From NCBI RefSeq assembly GCF_035918015.1, contig NZ_CP109132.1, positions 6,386,001 to 6,450,000 of the forward strand: DNA of 64,000 nt, given 5' to 3'. Source of the stretch: Streptomyces sp. NBC_01754. Lineage in GTDB: Bacteria; Actinomycetota; Actinomycetes; Streptomycetales; Streptomycetaceae. The position numbers were made by a program, and so were the translations under genes. This document shows positions 1 to 7,475 of this stretch, one piece after another. Position 1 is the stretch's first letter. The number at the start of each line of letters is the position of its first letter. The notes under the pieces were generated by a model. It did no database searches, was not told the origin of the DNA, and saw nothing but the letters and a program-made list of their open reading frames with translations.

Positions 1-1
1 C

Positions 2-115
2 CGCATCGCCGCCAAGTCCGACGCCCGGCTGCGCAGCGAGGACCGGCGCGAGTGGAAGCGCCGCAACGCCGAGGGGAGGGCCGCCATGGACATCAAGCGA
101 GGCCGTCTCCGGTGA
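2..115 (+). CDS. 3' end of an unidentified gene (truncated by window edge)
   Basis: Only the last 37 codons are present, ending in TGA. The tail is very basic and charged, rich in Arg, Lys and Glu, and ends in RGRLR. I do not recognise a family. High G/C in third positions and the clean stop before the next gene support real coding sequence. The upstream part lies outside the window, so no function can be given. Confidence 0.5.
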   Translation, partial: RIAAKSDARLRSEDRREWKRRNAEGRAAMDIKRGRLR

Positions 116-221
116 CGGGCGCGGGACCGGGTTCGGACGCCGAACCCGGTCCCGAACCCGGGGTTCGATGTCCGAAATCCGCGCGTGCCGGTCTCGGCGG
201 GGGCGCACACTGGACGGTGTG

Positions 222-1571
222 ATGGACGAACGGACCAGGTACGAGGCGGTGAGCAGCCGTGACGCGCGCTTCGACGGAGTCTTCTTCTTCGCCGTGGTGA
301 CCACCGGTGTCTACTGCCGGCCGAGCTGCCCCGCCGTCACCCCCAGGCGCGAGAACGTGCGGTTCTACCCGACCGCCGCCGCGGCGCAGGGCCACGGCTT
401 CCGGGCGTGCAGACGCTGCCGCCCCGACGCCGTGCCCGGCTCCGCCGAGTGGAACGTACGCGCCGACGTCGTGGGCCGTGCGATGCGGATGATCGGCGAC
501 GGCGTGGTGGACCGCGAGGGTGTCCCCGGGCTCGCGGGCCGGCTCGGCTACAGCACCCGCCAGGTGCAACGCCAGCTCACCGCGGAACTGGGCGCCGGAC
601 CCGTCGCGCTGGCCCGCGCCCAGCGTTCGCACACCGCCCGGGTGCTGCTGCAGACCACGGACCTGCCGGTCACGGAGGTCGCCTTCGCGTCCGGCTTCGC
701 CAGCGTGCGCCAGTTCAACGACACGATCCGGCAGATCTACGCCCGCACCCCCAGCGCGCTGCGCACCGAGGGCGGGACGGGGCTGGGCGCGGGCGCTCCG
801 GTGGGGCGCCGGTCCGGCATCCCGCTCCGCCTCGCCCACCGGGGACCGTACGCGGCACACGAGGTCTTCGACCTCCTGGCCGACGAGGCGGTTCCCCTGG
901 TCGAGGAGGTCAGTGGTGCCCCGGGTGCCCGTACCTACCGGCGCACCCTGCGGCTGCCGTACGGGGCGGGCATCGTGGCCGTCGACGAGGCGTCCGCCGG
1001 GCCGTGGCTGGAGGCCCGGGTCCAGCTCACCGACCTGCGTGACCTGACGACCGCAGTCCAGCGGGCGCGCCGCCTCTTCGACCTGGACGCCGACCCGTAC
1101 GCCGTCGACGAGGCCCTGGGCGCCGATCCGGTCCTGGCCCCCCTCGTCGCCGCCAGGCCCGGACTGCGCTCGCCGGGCACCGCCGATCCGGAGGAGTTCG
1201 CGGTGCGCGCGCTCGTGGGGGTGGCGGCCGCCGCGGTCCTGGTGGAGAGGTTCGGGAAGGTCCTGGACGTGCCGTGCGGCGGGCTCACCCACCTCTTCCC
1301 CGAACCGGGCGTCCTGGCGGACGGCGCCGAGGACCCCGCGCTCCGGGCGCTGGCCGGCGCGCTGGCCGGCCGTACCGTGCCGCTGGACGCCGGAGCCGAC
1401 CGCGACGGGGCGGAGGAGGCCCTGCTACGGCTGCCGGGGATCGGGCCGGTGACCGCGGCACTGATCCGGATGCGCGCCCTGGGTGATCCGGACGTCGACC
1501 CGTACGGGACACCCGGTGCCGCCCGGCTGCGGCCGTGGCGCTCGTACGCCGTACGCCATCTGCGGCGGTGA
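222..1571 (+). CDS. Ada/AlkA-like DNA alkylation repair protein with a shortened glycosylase C-terminus
   Basis: This 449-residue protein resembles actinobacterial fusions of an Ada methyl-phosphotriester domain, an AraC-type helix-turn-helix and an AlkA 3-methyladenine DNA glycosylase. The Ada zinc cysteines are C32, C36, C63 and C66; in the family one of them accepts methyl groups from DNA. The HTH lies at about 85-180. The glycosylase helix-hairpin-helix reads LPGIGPVTAALI near residue 405. The usual run after it, with the catalytic Asp and the following helix, is missing: the protein goes almost straight from GDPDVDP to RPWRSYAV and stops. Base-excision activity is therefore doubtful, while methyl sensing and DNA binding may remain. 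I chose the ATG at 222 because the conserved Ada domain begins right after it; an ATG at 168 is also in frame. Confidence 0.85.
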   Translation: MDERTRYEAVSSRDARFDGVFFFAVVTTGVYCRPSCPAVTPRRENVRFYPTAAAAQGHGFRACRRCRPDAVPGSAEWNVRADVVGRAMRMIGDGVVDREGVPGLAGRLGYSTRQVQRQLTAELGAGPVALARAQRSHTARVLLQTTDLPVTEVAFASGFASVRQFNDTIRQIYARTPSALRTEGGTGLGAGAPVGRRSGIPLRLAHRGPYAAHEVFDLLADEAVPLVEEVSGAPGARTYRRTLRLPYGAGIVAVDEASAGPWLEARVQLTDLRDLTTAVQRARRLFDLDADPYAVDEALGADPVLAPLVAARPGLRSPGTADPEEFAVRALVGVAAAAVLVERFGKVLDVPCGGLTHLFPEPGVLADGAEDPALRALAGALAGRTVPLDAGADRDGAEEALLRLPGIGPVTAALIRMRALGDPDVDPYGTPGAARLRPWRSYAVRHLRR

Positions 1572-1624
1572 CCCGGTGGGCACCCGGGGGCCCCGCCCCA
1601 CGTCCCGGCGTGTGCCGGCTCCGC

Positions 1625-2107
1625 TCAGGTCCAGAGGAGGGCGCCCAACCAGGCGCCCACGGGCAGGAGGCAGGAGTAGAGCTCCACAAGCACCGAGTAG
1701 CCCTTCGACCGCATCACCGACCTGACCGACGCCCGGCCCGCCCCGTGGCCGCCCAGGCGCAGCCGCTCGGCACCGTAGACCGCACCGACGTATCCCAGGG
1801 CGCACCCGATCACCGGCACCACGAAGAAGCCGATGATCCCCGCGGCCCCGGCGATCATCAGCGTGCCGCGCGGAGCCGCCGCCTTCCTCGGGCGGCGTGC
1901 GGGCAGCAGCGACCTGACCGCCTGGCTCAGCAGCATCAGACAGGTCGTCCCGATCAGCACGGCCCAGGCGGCGGGTGTCGTGTCCGTCAGCGCCCACCAC
2001 AGCACCGCGGCCCAGACGATGGCCTGCCCGGGCACACCCGGCACCAGCACCCCGGCCAGGCCGAGCAGCATCACAGCGGCGACGGCCACGAGCTGCCACA
2101 CACTCAT
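1625..2107 (-). CDS. DUF456 family small integral membrane protein
   Basis: About 160 residues with four or five hydrophobic segments and the Gly-rich pattern of DUF456 proteins: LAGVLVPGVPG near the N-terminus and a second set of membrane helices after a basic loop (LLPARRPRKAA). The role of this family is unknown. The start at MSVWQL is preferred because hydrophobic sequence begins at once; a GTG seven codons upstream is possible. It faces the repair gene tail to tail with a short gap. Confidence 0.75.
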   Translation of the reverse strand: MSVWQLVAVAAVMLLGLAGVLVPGVPGQAIVWAAVLWWALTDTTPAAWAVLIGTTCLMLLSQAVRSLLPARRPRKAAAPRGTLMIAGAAGIIGFFVVPVIGCALGYVGAVYGAERLRLGGHGAGRASVRSVMRSKGYSVLVELYSCLLPVGAWLGALLWT

Positions 2108-2272
2108 TGGACCAGCGTGCCGGAGCACGCCCGGTCCTGCCTCCCCGGCACGGACACCCTGGGGGACGGCGAACCTGCGCGGCGCAGGTGGGGGCGCACG
2201 CGGCGACGCCGGGCGGCGGGCCGCAGGGCTCTGCGAGGGCCGGCGGGCGACGGCGAGGGCCGGTTCCAGGGA

Positions 2273-3259
2273 TCAGCGGGGAGCCCGTGCCACCCAGCCA
2301 CGCTCGTACGCGTGCCAGCCCAGCTGCAACCGGGTGGAGACGCCGGTCAGCTCCATGAGCCCCTTCACCCTGCGCTGCACCGTCCGCAGGCCCAGATCCA
2401 GCTGCTTGGCCACGCTGGCGTCCGTCAGACCCGCCAGCAGCAGCGACAGGACCTCCAGATCGATGGCGTCCGGCCCCTGACCGTCCTCCTCGCGTACACC
2501 GCTCGCGCCCAGCCGCAACGGCATCGCCTCCCGCCACACCGCTTCGAAGAGGCCCGTGAGCGACTCCAGCAGCCCGCTGGCATGGACGACCAGCGCGGCG
2601 GGCTCCGCGGCCTGTCCCGACAACGGCACCATGGCCAGCGACGCGTCGGCCACCACCAGCTTCGTCGGCACCCGGTCGACCACCCGGCACTGTTCGTCCC
2701 GGCTCAGCGCGGCAGTCAGCTCGGTGATCCCGGACGGCAGCGACAGCACATCGCGCTCCACGACCACGCGGTACGCCACCCCGCGCATCGCCACCCGTTC
2801 CTCCGACTCGTTCTCCATCCCGGTGACGGCGACCGGCTTCCCCGTGACGAGCGCGCACACCTCCGAGGTGGCCCCCAGTTGCAGTTGGTGGAACCGGTGC
2901 GCCACCGCGCTCGCCCCGGTCACCACCTCCACCAGGTCGTGCGCGGCGGGCTCGTCGGCCTCCGCCCGGTACTCCTCGGTCAGCAGCGCGGAAGCCAGCT
3001 CGGCCTGTTCCAGTTCGTGCCGCTGCTGGATCAGCAGTGCACCCAGTGCGACTCCCGGCGGTGCGGCCACCCAGCGCCCCGCCCGCGCGGAGGACTGTGC
3101 GGCGAGCCCCCGCTGTTCCAGCCGGCGCAGGGCGCGTTCCGTGTCCGCCTCGGGCAGCGCGAGCCGGCGCGCGAGGTCGGAGAGCTCGGCCGCGCCCACG
3201 GTGACGAGTGCCCGGTAGGCCGCTTCCTGTCTCACGTCGAGGCCTATCGCTGCCAGCAT
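2273..3259 (-). CDS. LuxR-type transcriptional regulator with TrmB-like N-terminal helix-turn-helix
   Basis: The 328-residue protein begins with a winged-helix segment (ELSDLARRLALPEADTERA) resembling TrmB-type regulators. A central region of about 180 residues may sense a ligand, and a LuxR-type helix-turn-helix sits at the C-terminus (LLLAGLTDASVAKQLDLG followed by RTVQRRVK). This architecture is common in Streptomyces, often near secondary-metabolism or stress genes; the target is unknown. The start at MLAAIGL follows a strong GGGAGG ribosome site. A 21-bp inverted repeat lies just upstream, between this gene and the divergent PP2C-like gene, and could be its own operator. Confidence 0.8.
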   Translation of the reverse strand: MLAAIGLDVRQEAAYRALVTVGAAELSDLARRLALPEADTERALRRLEQRGLAAQSSARAGRWVAAPPGVALGALLIQQRHELEQAELASALLTEEYRAEADEPAAHDLVEVVTGASAVAHRFHQLQLGATSEVCALVTGKPVAVTGMENESEERVAMRGVAYRVVVERDVLSLPSGITELTAALSRDEQCRVVDRVPTKLVVADASLAMVPLSGQAAEPAALVVHASGLLESLTGLFEAVWREAMPLRLGASGVREEDGQGPDAIDLEVLSLLLAGLTDASVAKQLDLGLRTVQRRVKGLMELTGVSTRLQLGWHAYERGWVARAPR

Positions 3260-3303
3260 CTCCCGGCCCTCCCCAGGTGGTGGTCGCGCATCGCTGCGCC
3301 GGT

Positions 3304-3353
3304 CCGGCGGGTTTGCGCCGTGGCGGAAAACAGCCACGGCGTAAACCCGCCGG
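3304..3353. repeat. 21-bp inverted repeat between divergent genes
   Basis: The left arm (3304-3324) and right arm (3333-3353) pair over 21 positions with a single G-U, around the 8-base loop GGAAAACA. It lies in the 320-base gap between the divergent LuxR-type and PP2C-like genes, where a transcription terminator for either would be out of place. It could be an operator, a 5' leader structure, or a terminator for antisense transcription. I see nothing else distinct in the gap (3260-3579). Confidence 0.75.
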
Positions 3354-3579
3354 GCTCATCATGCCCCGTACCACCTGCCCCTCTGCCACTGTGGCGCCAC
3401 CGCGGCACCGCGGCCGGACACTCCCCGTGGTCCGGTCGGCAGCCGGGCCGCGAAGGGGCCGCCGGGCGTTCTTCCCGTGGGGGGTGTGGACGCCCGGCGG
3501 GCTCCTGGCGGTGCGTCAATTCCGGTCCTGTTTCTGGATGACCCGTTTTCGTACGGCCCGTGCGGTGGACACTGGAGTC

Positions 3580-5394
3580 ATGAGCCAGCAGGGGGAGAAG
3601 CCCGCCGCCCACGAGGACGACTGGTGGCGCCGGTTGTACGACGAATCGGCGCCGGACACCGGCCCGAGCAGCGCGCCCGACAGTCTCGACGCCCGCTTCG
3701 ACTCCGCGTCGGACGCGGTGAGCCGGCTACCGCCCGGCGCGTCGGGTGCACCGGGCCGGGAGCCGGAGCAGGAACAAGACCCGGAACCGGGCCTGGAGCC
3801 GGAGGCGGGCGGGGTCCAGGGGGCGGACACGGGTGAGGGCCACGGGCCGGATGCGGACGAGGGCCCGGGCCCGTCGCCGGCCGGCCCTGTCGCGGTGGTC
3901 CAGGTGCCGGATCCCCGCGGATCGGTGGCGTCCGCGCCGGTGCCGGCCCTTCCGGCCGGCACGCCGGAAGGGCCGGCACCGGCCGCCGAACGGGATCAGC
4001 CCTCGGTGAGGACCACCGGGGGACGGCCGCAGGTTCCGCCACCGGCCCGGTCCCCGGCCCCCGCGCCTGACGGTCAGGACACGGGACCGGCAGCCCGGCA
4101 CCGTCCTCCGGCTCCGGCTCCGGCGGTGCCCCCGGCGCCCGCGCCGGACGACGGGTCCGCACCCGCGTCCCCGCCCGTACCGCCTCTGGCACCCGCGCCG
4201 GACGACGGGTCCGCACCGCCGCTCGCGCCGGAGCCGCCGTCGCCGCGCCTCCCTGACGTGAACGCCGAGCCGGCTCCCCGGCGGACCTTCGCCGTGCGCC
4301 CCCCGTGGGAGCCTCCAGGCCCGCCGGAGACGGATTCGCGGCCCCGTACCTTCGCCGTTCCGTTGCCACCCAGGACGCCTCGGCCGCCCGAGGCGTCCGG
4401 GTCCGATCCGGCCTTCGGTGCCGAGGCCCGGCGTGTGCCGCGGCCCGTCGTCGGGCACCTGGGGGACCGGCCGCCCACCTACGACTCCGAGCCGGCCGCC
4501 CTGCCCGCGTCCGGCGTCGACGACCTCGACGCACTCGTGCCGGACACCGTGCTCGACGGTGCCCGCTACGGCACGTACACGTTGCGGGCCGGGTCCGTCC
4601 GCGGTGACTCCGCGCGCTTCCGGGGCGAACCCCGCCGTGACGCCCTGCTCACCGCGCGCTTCGGTACCGGGGACGGCGCCCTCGTCCTGGTCGCGGTGGC
4701 CGGCGGGGACCGCACCGCCGGACAGGCCCATCTGGCCGCGGCCGACGCCTGCCGGTGGATCGGCGGTGCCGTCGCGCGCAGCCACGCACGGCTCTCCGAC
4801 GACATAAGGGCGGCACGCCGCGGCGACCTGAAATCAGGTCTGCACCGGCTCACCGACCGGACCTACGGCAAGCTGCGCGCCCGCGCCGCGGAGCTGGGCC
4901 TGGAGCCGTCCGCGTACACCACCACCCTGCGCTGTCTGCTGCTGCCCGCGGACCCGGACTGCCGTACACGGGTCTTCTTCGGTATCGGCGCCGGAGGGCT
5001 GTTCCGGCTGCGCGACGGCGGCTGGCAGGACCTCGAGCCGTTCGTCCCCGCCGCCACGGCCGGGCCCGAGCAGGAGGACGGGCCGGGCGGCGACCGGTTG
5101 ACCATGGACCTACAGATCACGACGCCGCCGTCCCCGTACGCCGGAGGGCGGCCCGCGCCACCGGCGGAGCCCTTCCGGTTCCGCGCCTCGGTGGCCCGGC
5201 CCGGGGACACCCTGCTGCTGTGCGGCAACGGACTCGCCGAGCCGATGCGCGGCGTGCCGGACCTCGCCGAGGAGCTCGCGGTCCGCTGGACGGACGGTGA
5301 ACCGCCGGGGCTGCCCGCCTACCTCGCCGACATCCAGCTGCGGGTCAAGGGCTACGCCGACGACCGCACGGCCGCCGCAGTCTGGGAGGCGTAA
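3580..5394 (+). CDS. PP2C-like protein with long Pro/Ala-rich N-terminal region
   Basis: 604 residues. Roughly residues 45-310 are low-complexity Pro/Ala/Gly/Asp sequence, probably disordered. From about 317 the protein resembles the PP2C (PPM) serine/threonine phosphatase fold: VRGDSARFRGEPRRDALL, then LVLVAVAGGDRTAGQ where active enzymes carry a metal-binding DG motif. Because that motif is altered here, the protein may be a regulatory pseudophosphatase. No signal peptide or membrane segment is seen, so it is probably cytoplasmic. The start is the ATG at 3580 (MSQQGEKPAAHEDDWW), preceded by GGAG; upstream codons in frame do not look coding. Confidence 0.75.
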   Translation: MSQQGEKPAAHEDDWWRRLYDESAPDTGPSSAPDSLDARFDSASDAVSRLPPGASGAPGREPEQEQDPEPGLEPEAGGVQGADTGEGHGPDADEGPGPSPAGPVAVVQVPDPRGSVASAPVPALPAGTPEGPAPAAERDQPSVRTTGGRPQVPPPARSPAPAPDGQDTGPAARHRPPAPAPAVPPAPAPDDGSAPASPPVPPLAPAPDDGSAPPLAPEPPSPRLPDVNAEPAPRRTFAVRPPWEPPGPPETDSRPRTFAVPLPPRTPRPPEASGSDPAFGAEARRVPRPVVGHLGDRPPTYDSEPAALPASGVDDLDALVPDTVLDGARYGTYTLRAGSVRGDSARFRGEPRRDALLTARFGTGDGALVLVAVAGGDRTAGQAHLAAADACRWIGGAVARSHARLSDDIRAARRGDLKSGLHRLTDRTYGKLRARAAELGLEPSAYTTTLRCLLLPADPDCRTRVFFGIGAGGLFRLRDGGWQDLEPFVPAATAGPEQEDGPGGDRLTMDLQITTPPSPYAGGRPAPPAEPFRFRASVARPGDTLLLCGNGLAEPMRGVPDLAEELAVRWTDGEPPGLPAYLADIQLRVKGYADDRTAAAVWEA

Positions 5395-5514
5395 CCGCGC
5401 ACGCCATGGGTTGATGGACTCGGAGTCCGCCGTTCGGCCCCTCGGACGGGCGTTTCGGGCCCCGGAGCCGGGACAGCCGCATGTGCACGGAGACAGCAGA
5501 GAGGGTGCGCACCC

Positions 5515-7257
5515 ATGGCCAAGCAGAACGTGTCGGAACAGTTCGTCGACATTCTCGTGCGGGCGGGCGTCAAGCGGATGTACGGCGTCGTCGGCGACAG
5601 TCTCAACCCGGTGGTCGACGCCGTACGGCGTAACGCCGCGATCGACTGGATCCAGGTCCGGCACGAGGAGACCGCGGCGTTCGCCGCCGGCGCCGAGGCC
5701 CAGATCACCGGGAATCTGGCCGTCTGCGCCGGTTCCTGCGGCCCCGGCAACCTGCACCTCATCAACGGGCTCTACGACGCGCACCGTTCGATGGCCCCGG
5801 TCCTCGCCCTCGCCTCGCACATCCCCTCCGGCGAGATCGGGCTCAACTACTTCCAGGCCACGCACCCCGAGCTGATCTTCCAGGAGTGCAGCCACTACAA
5901 CGAGATGATCTCCAACCCGCAGCAGATGCCGCGGCTGCTCCAGACGGCCATCCAGCACGCCGTCGGGCAGGGCGGCGTCAGCGTCGTCGCCATGCCCGGT
6001 GACATCGCCTCGCGGCCGGCCCCGGAGAAGTCGATCGAGCACGCGCTGGTGACCTCGCGGCCGTCCGTGCGACCCGGTGACGAGGAGATCGACAAGCTCT
6101 GCCGGATGGTCGACGAGGCCGAACGGGTGACGCTGTTCTGCGGCAGCGGCACCGCCGGCGCGCACACCGAGGTGATGGAGTTCGCCGAGCGGGTGAAGGC
6201 CCCGGTCGGGCACGCGCTGCGCGGCAAGGAGTGGATCCAGTACGACAACCCGTACGACGTCGGGATGAGCGGGCTGCTCGGCTACGGCGCCGCCTACGAG
6301 GCGACCCACGAGTGCGACCTGCTCATCCTGCTGGGCACCGACTTCCCGTACAACGCCTTCCTCCCGACCGATGTGAAGATCGTGCAGGTCGACGTCCGCC
6401 CCGAGCACCTGGGCCGCAGGTCCAAGCTGGATCTGGCCGTCTGGGGGGACGTGCGTGAGACGCTGAGGTGCCTGACGCCCCGGGTCAAGGCCAAGAAGAA
6501 CCGCAAGTTCCTCGACCGGATGCTGAAGAAGCACGCGGACGCACTGGAGGGCGTGGTCAAGGCGTACACCCGCAAGGTCGACAAGCACGTCCCGATCCAC
6601 CCGGAGTACGTGGCCTCGGTGCTGGACGAACTGGCCGACGACGACGCGGTGTTCACGGTCGACACCGGCATGTGCAACGTGTGGGCGGCCCGCTATCTCA
6701 CCCCCAACGGCAAGCGCCGGGTGATCGGTTCGTTCAGCCACGGCTCGATGGCCAACGCGCTGCCGCAGGCGATCGGCGCCCAGTTCACCGACCGGAACCG
6801 GCAGGTCGTGTCGATGTCCGGCGACGGTGGTTTCAGCATGCTGATGGGGGACTTCCTCACCCTCGTCCAGTACGACCTGCCGGTGAAGGTCGTCCTGTTC
6901 AACAACTCCTCGCTCGGCATGGTCGAACTGGAGATGCTGGTCGCCGGCCTCCCGTCGTCCGGTACGACCAACAAGAACCCCGACTTCGCTGCGGTCGCCC
7001 GGGCCGCAGGAGCGTACGGCGTGCGGGTCGAGAAGCCCAAGCAGCTCGCGGGCGCCCTCCAGGACGCCTTCAAGCACAAGGGACCCGCGCTGGTGGACGT
7101 GGTCACCGATCCGCACGCGCTCTCCATCCCGCCGAAGATCAGCGCCGACATGGTCACCGGCTTCGCGCTGTCCGCCAGCAAGATCGTGCTGGCCGGGGGT
7201 GTGGGACGGATGCTTCAGATGGCGCGCTCGAACATCCGTAACGTGCCCCGGCCCTGA
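5515..7257 (+). CDS. poxB: Pyruvate oxidase / pyruvate dehydrogenase (quinone), ThDP-dependent
   Basis: 580 residues, the usual length for PoxB. It belongs to the thiamine-diphosphate enzyme family: N-terminal pyrimidine-binding domain with the catalytic Glu in RHEETAAFAAG (about residue 50), a central FAD-binding domain, and the C-terminal diphosphate motif starting at SGDGG (about 435) and ending in NN. PoxB decarboxylates pyruvate to acetate and CO2 and passes electrons to the quinone pool at the membrane. It is monocistronic here, with a GAGGG ribosome site before ATG. Assignment to PoxB rather than acetolactate synthase rests on overall pattern and the motif FQECSHYNE. Confidence 0.85.
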   Translation: MAKQNVSEQFVDILVRAGVKRMYGVVGDSLNPVVDAVRRNAAIDWIQVRHEETAAFAAGAEAQITGNLAVCAGSCGPGNLHLINGLYDAHRSMAPVLALASHIPSGEIGLNYFQATHPELIFQECSHYNEMISNPQQMPRLLQTAIQHAVGQGGVSVVAMPGDIASRPAPEKSIEHALVTSRPSVRPGDEEIDKLCRMVDEAERVTLFCGSGTAGAHTEVMEFAERVKAPVGHALRGKEWIQYDNPYDVGMSGLLGYGAAYEATHECDLLILLGTDFPYNAFLPTDVKIVQVDVRPEHLGRRSKLDLAVWGDVRETLRCLTPRVKAKKNRKFLDRMLKKHADALEGVVKAYTRKVDKHVPIHPEYVASVLDELADDDAVFTVDTGMCNVWAARYLTPNGKRRVIGSFSHGSMANALPQAIGAQFTDRNRQVVSMSGDGGFSMLMGDFLTLVQYDLPVKVVLFNNSSLGMVELEMLVAGLPSSGTTNKNPDFAAVARAAGAYGVRVEKPKQLAGALQDAFKHKGPALVDVVTDPHALSIPPKISADMVTGFALSASKIVLAGGVGRMLQMARSNIRNVPRP

Positions 7258-7310
7258 GGGTGGTGTGCGGGGGGAGCGGCGGGACGGGTTGCCGGGGGAG
7301 AGCGATCGCG

Positions 7311-7370
7311 GGTGCGGGTGCGGGTGCGGGTGCCGGTGCCGGTGCGGGTGCCGGTGCCGGTGCGGGTGCG
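7311..7370. repeat. Ten tandem hexamers GGTGCG/GGTGCC
   Basis: Ten consecutive hexamers alternate between GGTGCG and GGTGCC. They lie between poxB and the hydroxyproline cluster. Short G-rich arrays like this arise by replication slippage and may vary in number between strains; the G-rich strand might also form a quadruplex. Confidence 0.8.
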
Positions 7371-7384
7371 GACATGCGGACCGG

Positions 7385-7428
7385 GTGCGGACGGGATGTG
7401 ATGGAGAGTCATATCCCTGTGTCCGCAC
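7385..7428 (+). terminator. Bulged hairpin after poxB, likely terminator
   Basis: GTGCGGAC-GGGAT (7385-7397) pairs with ATCCC (7413-7417) and GTCCGCAC (7421-7428), with a three-base bulge on the right arm. A second copy of GTCCGCAC at 7431 could pair with the same left arm, giving an alternative fold. The position, about 130 bases after the poxB stop and just before the next promoter, fits a terminator without a U-tract, as is common in Streptomyces. Confidence 0.5.
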
Positions 7429-7440
7429 GTGTCCGCACCC

Positions 7441-7472
7441 TTGGCACCCTCTGAGCAATGTGACATATTACT
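7441..7472 (+). promoter_or_regulatory. Promoter with embedded GntR-type operator for the hydroxyproline cluster
   Basis: A -35 box TTGGCA (7441-7446) and a -10 box CATATT (7464-7469) are 17 bases apart. The predicted transcript start falls at about 7476, the G of the GTG start codon, so the mRNA would be leaderless; no ribosome site is present. The sequence TGTGACATATTACT (7459-7472) is a partial match to the local palindrome TGTGNCATGNCACA and overlaps the -10 box, so a bound repressor would block the promoter. Confidence 0.6.
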
Positions 7473-7475
7473 GCC

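Noticed and set aside
93..1292. Long open frames antisense to the Ada/AlkA gene and to most other genes
   Set aside because: They arise because very GC-rich DNA has few stop codons; composition is Arg/Pro/Ala-biased, with no ribosome sites or family motifs.
7311..7370. Hexamer array as a CRISPR or as coding sequence
   Set aside because: Units are six bases without spacers, and no cas genes are present; frames across it are pure Gly-Ala or Pro-Ala repeats.
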